Shown here: piece after piece, positions 23,901-35,900 of the stretch
Numbering within the stretch: the stretch's first letter is position 1
Layout of the letters: each line of letters opens with the position of its first letter
Assembly: GCA_031841125.1 (NCBI GenBank)
Contig: CM063107.1
Span: forward strand, 26,926,499-26,990,498
DNA from: Acanthococcus lagerstroemiae
Lineage: Eukaryota > Arthropoda > Insecta > Hemiptera > Eriococcidae
Length of the DNA: 64,000 nucleotides
Reading direction: 5' to 3'
Made by a program: the position numbers and the translations under genes
The notes under the pieces: model-generated
What the model was told of the DNA's origin: nothing
Seen by the model: only the letters and a program-made list of their open reading frames with translations
The model's database searches: none

Positions 23901-26900
23901 AACTTATTGAAACTCATTTTCTCACCTTGTGAACCATCTTCAAGACCACTGTGCTAGATTTTGGTAAAATGCGTTCTGGATTAAATTATTATAAGCTCCT
24001 CCCCCTTTTAAAAAACTTATCTTTATTCTTTACTTCTTTCTTTCCGGCTTTTCGACTTTCCTTACTTCATATTTTTTTTCTTCCCGGTTTTTTTCGTTTT
24101 TCTGGCGCTCTTCAGTGGTCAGTTTGGCGATTATAAGTGGACAAAGTCGCAATAACGATATTCCCGCATAAATTTGGCACACTTGATCCGCCTACCCGTT
24201 TGTCCCAGATTTTTAGGAGCCCGAAAAAGCTTCGGGATCCTCGATTGTCTCCGGTTTCTCAGGAAGCTGTATGTCAAGAATCTTTAGAAGTTCAACATTT
24301 TGCTTTAAAAATCTTCTCAAAATTCAAAAATTACTGACTTAATAGAACTTACATTTTTTTCTTCAAAACATGTCTCAACATTCCTTATTTTTACACCGAA
24401 GTGAAATTTTTAGCTTCTTCGGCGATGTGTACAGAAGGGGGGGATGTGAAAAGAATTTGAGAGTCCCCGTTTTTTATTTTCAGAATCTGAATCCTTACTT
24501 TAAGCAGAATGTCATACTCAGCGGAATCACAGCAATTGACAAAGATGAAAGGCTTCTGTCAGCATCGATATGGGAGAGAAGAGGGAGAGTAGGAACTGTT
24601 ATCCTGAAATGTTTGAATTAGAGAAAAGTAAGCTCAACATTTGGAAACTTTGTTCCCCCACGTCATTAAAATTGGTCGCTCAACTACGCCAGTTACTTCT
24701 GCAGTACCCTTCTCTAATGGTGCAGTAGCACGTATGGCGATGCACGCATGCCAAAGTGGTCCCTGAGACACCGCACCCTCAGCACTAGAAACTACCCTTT
24801 CGGGTATCGCATCAGTCTAATGTGAAACGCCGCAAACAGCTCTGAATGATATTTTGAGACATTATAAATACTCGTCTTCGTGCACGCATGTCAAAGTGGT
24901 TCCCAAGACGCGGCACCCCTGGCCTTGGAAACTACCTTTTCGAGTGTCGCGTTGGTGACCAGAGGGACGTCTTGAGGCTGGTCCGCGCCTCCATTCCGCC
25001 TCTCCTTGCTTCGGATTCGCGCTGCCCTGTCAGGGCTACTATGGGACATCCTACTGACCGAGGTAACGGTCACCCAGCGTTAACCTGGAATTTTGGTGGC
25101 CCATAGCCGGACTGCGCTTCCTTCCTTCACCCCTCACCTCCTCGTTTTGGTACATGTGGCGACGCAGAAAGGTGTTGACGCTGGGTGAAACATTATAAAT
25201 ATTATTTGCAACGTTTATCTGTTTTAACAGGATCTTATAAATTAATTTAATCTGTGTGAGGCTTCGATAATATGAGTAAACGTGTGCAGTCAGTAATCTG
25301 TTGTATTTCTTTGTTAATTAAATATACGATAACGGATGATGATGATAATGCGTGTTAAATATTATAACCTGAATTTTGAATTGAAAGGGCGGTGACGGAA
25401 ACGTGCTAACTCGAGTTTGTAAGTACATGAGACCCTGGTCGGAGATTGTTCTTTACAGTCCAAACCAGGGGTTCCTAACAAAAAATTTTCATGGACCCCT
25501 GAAAAAATCGCTATCATTTCAAGGACTCCTTATGTAATATAATGCATTTAAATATACTTCAAATTTGTGAAAATTGTCAAATTCCTGACGAACGAAACAT
25601 TTTCGGATCAGCGTCTGCAGACCACCTTTTGAGAACCATTAGTCTAAACTATCAGTGGTTGAAATTTCAGAACGTTAGGTGCATTCCGCTCCTGTAGAGA
25701 GCGCCACAAAATAGTCGAGCTCCAAGGCTATTAAAGGGAAGATTTGTCCACTCGGGTAGGCCATAAGCGGCCTGTGTGAGTTTCAATGCAATGACGTCAT
25801 TGACGTATTTGCGCCTTGCTAAGTGGACCAACCTTCCCTTTAATATCTTTGGTCAAGCTCACCCTTGAAGACCTGAGATCTATGTGTGTGTGTGTTTGCG
25901 GTACTTTCCTTTTTATCAGAGCTATTGCCGCCTTCATCGGCTTTTTACTTTCGTTGCCACAAAGTGTAAGGTTCATATGGACGCTGTTAAGTGAGACAGA
26001 ACCAAGTAACAGAATCCATTTTTTGAGAACACGTGATTCGAAGTTCAATAGCCATGGAGAAACTATATGCAATAGCGTTTACTGATAAGCTTTTTTCAAT
26101 GTGAGTACACATTTTTGAATCGATGGCCTAATTTTGAAAAATTCTACTTTTTACTCTCTTTCCAACGACGCTGTAAACTCATTTTGTCAACAAATGGTCG
26201 TTTGATTCTGTCTCGCTTTAACAGCGTCCATATTATTTTGTCAACGAATCAAGAGTGGAAATTTATTACTCTTTCACGACTTATATCTTGAAATGTTTAC
26301 CAATTTACTTGCTTTGTCATTTTTAATTATTAGTTTTCCCAGCTTTATAACGCAACCGGGGTCTGGTGGGCCGAGTGGATAGTTGGTCTCGGAATCTGAA
26401 GATTCCGGGTTCGAGTCCACGTAGCAGCTTGCCAGATTTCGACCTAGCGGCCAAAAGGGAAGAAGGCCAAGATAGCCCTAACAGCCTCCCCGACGTCTCT
26501 GAAGTAATGCTCGAAAGGACAGATTCCAGGGCTCGGGTTGAGAGCAACTTAGAAAAAGATAGCTTTATAACGCAGTCTACGGACTTCATTTGAGAGAAAA
26601 AACACCGGCAAAGAAAACGTACTAAGTCCTTTCCACTTTGAACTGATTATAAAAGTAGAATAGGAGAGTTCTAGAACAAAGTAAACACAGTATCTGGAAG
26701 CTGAAAGATGTATTTTTCAGTGACAACATTTTCGGGAAGTAGCTGGGAACATTTCCTATCGAAAACTTGTTTACAAAACTGGAAATGAGGGTTTCTCAGA
26801 TCACAGAATTGTGAGTTAGCACATTTCGATCACCGCTCTTTCAATTGTACTTTCTTCTTTTTATTTATTTATTATTATTATTATTATTTTTTTTTTTTGT

Positions 26901-29900
26901 CAAATCCTGTGTCAATTTTTTAACCAATTTTAATTGATGCATTTGCTTATCAAAATGATTGAAGTCGTTAAAACCTGATTTCGGACCACTGCACCAGTTT
27001 GATATTGAAGTTGGAATTTCTTGACTCATTTTCTCGAACCCAGCGCCCGTTTTCCAGCCGATTTTGAAAATATGTATTCTCCGAATTCAGCGTTCAGGTT
27101 TCTGTCTGTTCATTCAGAAGGGAAGAGAATTTCGTCCATCTCGAATCTGGATATTGACCATTTTGCTCCCCTTTTCAGCGAAGCGCTCCGTGCCATTGCT
27201 TCTTTTTTCCTTTCATGTAAACGTAAAACGCTAAAGAGTGCAATATTGAGCATTGGATTTTACTCTTTTTTTAGGGGGGGGGGTGGTAGGGTGGGTCCTC
27301 CGGAAGTGTCTTACATAAGAAGGGGGCGAATCGATGTAACAGTTTTATAGCTCCTAGGGGGAGTCGTCTCCCTTCAGACAGAGATTCTCGAAATCCACTT
27401 CTCGTTTTCTTTTACGTGTATACACCAGACCAGTAGTCGGTGACGAATATTGATGTTACACCTCTATATAGTTTTCCGCGAGTGGAAATCGTTGAACCGC
27501 GCTGTGGCTTGAGCGAGTTTCTGGGGCGTACAATAACGGTGCTCATTCACCGTTCCGCTGAACGTTGATAAGGGTGCTTGCACATTGTTTACTGGTCGTA
27601 TAGTGGAAGATCGATGACTTCCTGACTGCGGTATCGCGAACTATTCTTTTTCCTTCTGTTTGGAACGTGAGATATCCCGGTAGCTCGAAACGTTATGAAG
27701 TAAGAGGACTGGGTGTGCTGGAAAATCATTAAACTAAACGTGCTCACATTAGCAAGGTGTCGTAAATGTTGAATCAAAGCCTGTTATCTTAGTCTGAACC
27801 AGAGATCGCGGTGTTCGTGCTATGCTCATCTACCATTCCATCCCTGGACTCACATCGACCAACCCTGAGCCGGGTAATTCGTGTTTGTATTTAGCTAAAT
27901 GCATTGCCTGGAAACACAGGGTGCTGTAGCAGCGTTTGGAAAAGGGTTTATCAATCACATTCGTAGCGGGGAGGGGGCAACTGAGAGACAGGAGGAACAG
28001 TTTTAGTCGATAGGCAAAAACAAAGAGACTAGGAGTCTTTGATTAGCAAAAATAAAACTGTCAGGAGGAACATCCTTCAATTTCGGACGATAAAATACCA
28101 TTATTTACCCCTTCCTCGTCTCCGATGCCATGGGGCTGCCGCTAACTGAAATCAAGGGTGGGCAAGTTCATGAAATCAGTGATCTAAGATCGTACTCTGA
28201 TAGGTCATTCAGTGGCAGTTTCTATAAAAAGGGGTAACTTTGTCGATCCGATGAATTTTGAGTTACGGACAGTACGTAATAGAGGAATGAATGCCCATTC
28301 CAAGGAGCTATTGGCGAGATTTGTAGCGTTTTTTGTTCCGGAGATACAAGCGGTCAAAGATGAGTGTAACGAGAACGCGCGAAAACATGTTTTTGGGAAA
28401 AACGCGTTTAAAGTTAGACATACCTTTTTCTCCCATTCAGTCAAGCCGCCCTAACTCGCCGCGGAATCACGTTACCAGCCTCGACGAGGGCTTGTTGGAA
28501 AGGTAATTTTTCGCTCTTCTGCGTGATAACAATTCAGAACATCGGATTTATTCGTGAGCTTCGAAAAACCACAAAGAAGCGAAAGCAGACATTCGCGTTC
28601 TTTTCTCACTCTCTTTCATAATTCTCTTTCTCTCTCTCCCCCTTCTCTCTCGTGGGCGTAAATTTTGTCTCTTCCTTATTGCGATGTTTCTTCTATAGAA
28701 ATCAACCAGAATCTCAAAATTGATTTTTTCGACCAAAAAATTTTCTTTTTCTTTTTTTGCGTTTTCTGAGACTTCGATCAATCGACAAAGTTACCCCTTT
28801 TTATAGAAACTGCCACATTATTGAATGGGAACAGTGTACGGATTCAGATCAAAAGACCATTTAAAAAAAGAAAGGTCTTAATTCGTGAAAAAGATCATGC
28901 CCTTGTGATCTTTTTGATCTTTCTGATCTTTACTGGGGTGGATGGGGCACGTGGAAAACCGGGCAAATGCTCGGTGCGCTGCCACAATTTTGGCACTATG
29001 GCTCCGGTCAGTGGCGGATCCAAGGGGGGCATGGAGTACATGCCCCCTCCCTTGGTTGAATATTTTAAACGTTATAATAGAAAAAAAAGGAATAAAAATA
29101 GTGAATTATACGCTCATTACACGCCACGAAGGTCCCCGCCGTTACTGTCCCCCCTTCCCCACCCCATCTCCTTTTTCTAAATCCGCGCCTGGCGCCGGTT
29201 AGTTGAAAACAAAAATTCAGCAAGAAAAATAATAAAATTAAGCATTATGTCACGGCGGTGCCAGTTAATCTTAAAAAAAATTATTCCCCCCCCCCCCAAG
29301 ATTTAGTAGAAACTGCACATACTTCTTAGCACCGACCTAACATTATCGTACTAAGCACATCACTGAGATGCTATAGTAGGGGTTGACAATATTATTCTAA
29401 GAATTAATAAGGTTGAGTGGGTGTGTACGATGAAGTCGACGAGTGTCATCCTTGACACCTAGTAGCATGATTTGCTTCCTCAATGTTGTTGTGGAGATTA
29501 TTGGTTTGCTTTCCTGCTGATTACTTCGCTCTACGGTGCCTACGTGCAAATTCGAGCGAAACTGATCATTAGTCAGGCACCAAGAAAGTAACTTTTTTGC
29601 TCTAGTGCAAAAATGAACAAAACATAAACATTCATGTATAAACCTTCCTCCTATAGAAGTGCCAGTGTAGGACGACGGTTGCTTTAGTGGTGGCTCGTAT
29701 GAACTTGTTTTGCAATCGTTCGATTACCAATTGGTTGGACTTGCTGGTTGTACTCCAGGTCTCATATCCGTAGGCCCAAATCAAGAGGAGGTTGCTGTAT
29801 AAATCAGCCTCTTATCTGCGAGGCTGAGAAACGATCAACAGCTAGTGAACCAGGCTAAATTCTAGTATTGGACATCGTGAAGAGTTCCAGTTCGCGTTTG

Positions 29901-32900
29901 ACGTGTTCCTGTCAATTCAGCTTGGAGTCAAGGTTGTAGCGTAGCCGGCATGGTTTGCTACCGTAATTGGGACCCCATCTATAACAGTTAAGTGGTAGCT
30001 ATGCGGACGCAGAGCCTGGTAGACTTCGCTCTGATTTTCCAATCTTTGGCCTGTGTACCTGTATGGTCAACCGCAGCCTGCAGGGTGGCAGTCTCAGTCT
30101 CAAAGTCTTTTCGTGCGTAATGATTGTGGAATCATCGGCGAAAAGGTTTTTTGTCGTTTCGGATAATATTCATGATCCCTTTCCCATTCCAATGAGCTAT
30201 CACACATGTGTGATAAAATATCCCCTAGTAAATTATTTATAATCCAAAATGGTACCTTACAGAGTTCCAATTTAGGCACATTATTTTTAAATGCTCTCCT
30301 GTAAAATTATGATTTTGACGATTTACATATTTCTTTATGGAAGTGGAATGTCATATTTAGAAAATTTCTAAATTTTCAAAAGTCAAAAAATGTTTATTTG
30401 TTCGGTCACTCTAGAATGTCGTACCGACCCTAAAAAGTAGTAACTGGTAGTTGGTACTTGGCAGCCAGTAGCCGGGAGCCGGTAAAATGATAGCCGGAAG
30501 TTTTTTGATTTAGGGAGAAGCCGGACGCTTTGTAAATCGGGGATAGCCGGAAGAGAAGTTTTTTTAATGAGCTTCTTATCCATAGCTTTAGCGAAGTAGT
30601 CACTTGAGTCATCAGAGATAAGCTGATACTTCGATTTAAGAAACGTCATGTTATTTTCATAGAAATATCTTATCAGAACGGTATTTCCACGGTGAACTCA
30701 TACCCTGTTGCAGGTAAATTTTCTTGCGCTTATCTCGAAATAGTGCTTCAGTTCCGTTTTCTTTCGTACAAGTTATTTTTTTCATTTCCTATAACTGGTC
30801 ACTTCAGAGTGTCGCTACCATTCTTCATTGTCACATCGGTAGAAATTTCATTCAGTTCGTTTCGATCAGTAAGTACTTTGTTCGAAACCCGAACGACGAC
30901 CTGCATTCGTTACAGTCAATTCGAAGTATTTTTGTTCCTTCATTTCTGACCATTTGATTACGGTACTCCCAACGAATTCTCGTTGGATACAAATGAATTC
31001 TGTTTCCAAGGCTGCCCGTGAAAATCAAAATTACTGAAGCAAGTCTCGAGTCGCTGACTTCATATTGTGGGATGTTTCAGTCAGGCCGAGTGGATAGCCG
31101 CTGGTCTCAGAATCCGAGGGTCCCGGGTTCGAGCCCACGTAGCAACTCGCTACATTTCGACCTAGGCCGACTTTTCGGCAAGATGAGAAGAGGGCTAAGA
31201 CAGCTCTAACAGCCTCCCCGCCGTCTCTGAAGTAGTGCTCGAAAGGGCAGATTCCAGGGCTCGGATTGAGATTAAAGTTAGAAGAAAAAGGGGTATATTT
31301 AACTGAGAACACCCAGCAAAATAAAAGTGATAAATAGTAAAAAAATAACTGAACAAGAAGACAAAAAATACATACGTAAAAATAGGCAATTCTGAACCGT
31401 GCAAGGGGGTAATTTAAAGTCTAACTAAGAATTCTTCTGATATAATTATGTAGAATATTAGGTTTTTTATTAGTTTTGAATTTGTATTTATAACCGAGGG
31501 GAAAATGAAGGATTTCCTTTTCAACTGCCATAAACATGAAACTGGATAAAAGATGTTGGCTTAAAGTAGTAGCAGGCGATTAATTTTTGAATATATTTCT
31601 GACGCTACGAAATGCATCCAGACCGAGCAGTGTAACGCCTGTCATGCTGTACGACTTACCACTAAAAGGAATCGTCATTGCCACCTACTTAATCAACGCT
31701 GTCATGCACTTGAGTCGCGTCCCAAGGTCATGTAGAAAAGCAAAAAATGATCACCATCCTGAAGCTGGGAAAGCCACCCGGATCCCGCCTCGCACAGACC
31801 CATCTCACTATTACCAATGATTTCAAAAACTTGAGAAAGGCATCATAAAGAGAATGAAAACTTTTATTGCCGAAAAAGATCTACGAGGTGCGATCCAAAA
31901 GTTTCCGGACTGATGCTACAAATGTTTTAAGAATCAAATTCAGTCTTCGCCGCCGCCATCACCTTCAAAGCAGTTCAGAAACGAAATTTGACTTTCAGTT
32001 TGGAAAGGTGGAGAAGAAAAATTTGCCGACAAATATTTTTTGAAAACTGAAAATTCGCCGATAAAATGTTTAAAAAATTAAAAATTTGCCAATTTCTTAG
32101 TCGAAATATTTTTTAACTGAAAAAGAAAATAAGTAAACAAACATGCATAAAAAATGAAAATTCAAATGAACAGTTTCAAAATTTGCCGACTGCCAAAATA
32201 TGGGGGGTGTTTCAACCCACCACACCCTCCTATAGTTTCGCCCTTGAGGATAATGTCGTTATGTCTTATTAGCTGGAAGTTTTGGACGAACAAAAGACGA
32301 CATAATAAAGAAATAATAAGATTCTGATGAAGACATAATGGTGGGATATGTCAGTATTTCTCATCAGCTGGAGTCTTGTTCTGTATAAGGGATCTTTTTT
32401 AGAAAATATATACAGTTACCGTTAATGTGTAGTGTCAGTTTAAATGTATCATAAAATATTTACCAGTTTTTTCCCCTTCATTTCTTCTCTTATTGACGGA
32501 TCAGGGTGTGAAATCCAACAAATCTGCCATTTTCATTTGTCGACACCTTATTTGGCTTTTTCGACCGTGTCGACTTCTAAGAGCATCTATACAGAGGTCA
32601 AAAACAATCAAAAGTACTGGTTTCTCACATTTTATAGCTCTTGGTAGGTGTTCTTTCAGAGCAACCAGACTGAAACTTTGAATTGTTGTGCAAACAGACA
32701 AAAATTAAAGATCTCCAAAATGTTTAGTTAGTTACTTCGTATACGGGGAGGGAACAGGGGCCAGAAATTGGTGAGCATTTTAGTGAAATCATGTACTTTA
32801 ACTAGAGCTCTATCAAGGTGTCTACAGGTTTGGAAAATTTGGAAAGTTTGGAAAAAGTCAGGAATTTGAAAAGTAGGTCAGGAAGTTTGTAAATAGTCAG

Positions 32901-35900
32901 AAAATTCAGCAATATTTTCCTGAAGTTTGGAGAAAAACAAATAATGAACTCACGGAAAATGTTTTTTTGTCCTTTAGTTTTACTTCAGCACTCTATATGT
33001 ATATCTGTGAACACCTTCCTAATGCTTTCACCGAAAAATCAACTTCAAATTTCAGTTCATTTTAACTATAGCGTCTAGTAGTATAAACATGAATATATAC
33101 TGTCTATACCGTAAAGGCTTAAAGAAGAGAGAAAAAAAGTTTGGAAAAAGTCAGGAATTTATATTTTTCCATTCTCGTAGACACCTTGTCTATAACTTCG
33201 TGTGAGTACAATTGTCCGCCATTTTGACGTCAACTTTACCCGTAGATGCCGAATTGACTACGCGGCACGCTCCGCAAGTCGGATTCGGCATCCACGGGCG
33301 TGGCTGGAGTCAAAATGGCGGACGATCGTACTCACACGAAGTTATAGAGCTCTACTTTAACTGATTGTACATATTAACGATAACACATCTACAGAGAAGA
33401 GATGATGCTGTTGTGTTGCTGTCTGGAGACAAGCATCATGTAACTCAGTCACCACGATTTTCAAATTCAATGTGGTTCAGTTGCTCCTAGAACTCCGGTA
33501 ATGCCTCTAGAATCATGACGCATGCTTTTTCCTGAAACTTTGCCTTACCGATTTATCCGTCTCCTTTGTTGCTTAGATATAGGGAACATGATTTTCAAAA
33601 TATTTCCATAATTTGGAACCCAGTCGTTCTATCAAACACTCCACCTATTTTGTTGAAGTGCAGCCCTTTATCTTCAATACAAATTTACAGGAATAATCAA
33701 TTCTCCTCGGCTCGAGTCAGCAGTTGTTGTTTTGTATCATCCAGCACATGATATCCGCTCGAATCTCTGTACTAGCTGCGATTTTGCACGAGGTTTTAGA
33801 ATTGAAAGAGTGCAGCATTCCGGCTCTATACTACTCGATGCATGTATAACGAAGAACCTGTATTCGGAACATTTGATCCTAGAAGCAGAAAAACGCATAA
33901 AAATTATAATTCTCGCCGTAAACGTATCAACGAATGGACCAGTATCATCATACATCCTACACCACTGATATACACCTTCCTTTCACCCATTGCCAGTGCC
34001 TGAAAGATGAAGGTTATTAAATGCGAACGATTTAGCTAACTAAATACACCTATAGCCTGATAATGAAACTAATCAAACGCTTCTGTTTTTTTTTTCTGTT
34101 CCTGTTTAGATACTCTGCAAATCAGCGAAACGAATACAATTCGCATTGCAGATATGGGAAGAGAATGGCCGGTTTTATTGCGACATTACGGGGCAATATT
34201 AATTGTCGTATTATGTGCCGTTTTATTCGCTACTCTGATGCCTATAATTGGATTGACATTCTGCTGTTGCCGATGCGTCGGTCGTTGCGGTGCCCGATCT
34301 CAGCCATTTGACAAACGGTACGACCCGTGTAGACGACATTTTTACGGCGCAACGTTGGTCACCATAACTGTGCTCATTTCGTAAGTATAATGTGCTCAAA
34401 TTAATTAGCATACTGGCGTGTAATCAAGTGCATTACTTCTACGTTTTTGCGATATAAACACCCATTTAGATTGCAACTTGCTGTGCAAAGTGCCCTATGT
34501 TTATATAGTGGGCTCCGAGCACTTTTGTCGAACGGAAGAAGCACGAACAATCTAGACTTTCGCTTGAAGAGGAGTTGTACCGGCAGAGGAGAAATATTTG
34601 GTTCCGAATTGTTGTGAACCTTCATTTCCATTTTTCTATCGTTGAAAGCCGATTAGCTTCTAACTACACCCTACTGACCGAGGCAACGTTCCCCCAGTAT
34701 TAACTTGGGATTCGGGTGCACTACAGACGGACACGCTTCCTTCCTTCACTCCTCACCTCCTTGTCTTGATATGTGTGGCGACGCAGGCAGGTGCTGATTG
34801 CGGGGTGAGCCCTGTCGGGAGATCCGCAGCAGCTGCAGTAGCCCTAGGATGGTATACAGAGTTGTTGTTTCCGGTATGAGCCGGGCTTTGTCCGTCAGCC
34901 CTCTGCCTCGACCATTCTGTCTGCATGTTCTTCTTCATGATGATCGAGACAAAGGCCGACATCCGGTTTCATCCGCTTCCACTTTTCAGCATTTCCGGAA
35001 CCAAGGTCCCGGTGCGATACAGCTAATCATGCCGTCGCTATCGCTCGTGTTGTCGTCCCGTCCTTCTCTTGCTTCCAGGCCTCACACTCAAACAAGGTGT
35101 GCCAGGGGTTGTCTTCCGCCCCTCGATCACAGTGCATGCACACGAGGCTTGGCGCTTCGCCATCCGACGTAAGTACGTGCCAAAGCACTCACGGCCGCTC
35201 AGGACTTGAGTCAGTTGGAAGTTCAGCTCTCCGTGAGACCTGCCTGTCCACTGATCGAGGTCGCGTAACAGCGCGGTTCCATTCTTCCTTGGTCGATTGG
35301 GCGAGTGCGTCCTTCCACTTACGAAGCGTAGACCGCTGGATATCCAGCTGGATCCGAAGTGCCTCTCATTTCTTCTTCGCTTTTTTCTTTGCACCGTATA
35401 CCTCTGCTATTTCCCCGACCTGGAGTTCGATCGGTGGTATACAGTATACGTACTAACACGCGCCTGTTGCCTTTGAAGAACGTAGCTTTTCGCTGAATCT
35501 TCTCCATTTCCGCTCTTCTGTAGGGTATCTGAATGGTATCGGAAAATACTGGCGCCCTGTATAAGAAGACCGACGTGATGACATTCACGTACATCTTTCT
35601 CTTCTTTTCCGTCAGTCCTCCTAGGTTCGGTATTAGACGGGACAGCGTCAGACTACTCGATTCGCCTTCTCAGATGCCCGCCTAAAGTGCTCTTGAAACA
35701 GCGATTTCCCGTCGAACCACAGCCCCAGGTACTTTAGGGCTGTACAGAGTCCAGTCTCCGCACCTTTTATGACAAAAGTGGGTAAGCTGTACTTGCGTCG
35801 CATCGTAAACAGTACCGCCACCGTTTTCTGTATTGCCAAGCACAGCCCTGTTGACTCGACCTAGTGGGTCAGCATCTCCAACGCCTGATTAACTCGTCGC

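Larger units (their letters stand above)
2905..34109 (+). other. Prominin intron 1 (about 31 kb)
   Basis: Bounded by GTAAGT and CTGTTTAG, with phases that join. It holds the pogo relic, both SINE copies, LINE fragments of at least three clades, many MITEs and a possible nested small gene. Stretches not listed separately below showed nothing I recognise. Confidence 0.85.

Noticed and set aside
26365..26425. Functional tRNA gene
   Set aside because: The A and B boxes belong to a SINE with a body, tail and target duplication.
31886..31916. Possible mariner terminus (ATCCAAAAGTTTCCGGAC)
   Set aside because: No inverted partner or TA duplication found; the bases also continue the jockey RT fragment.
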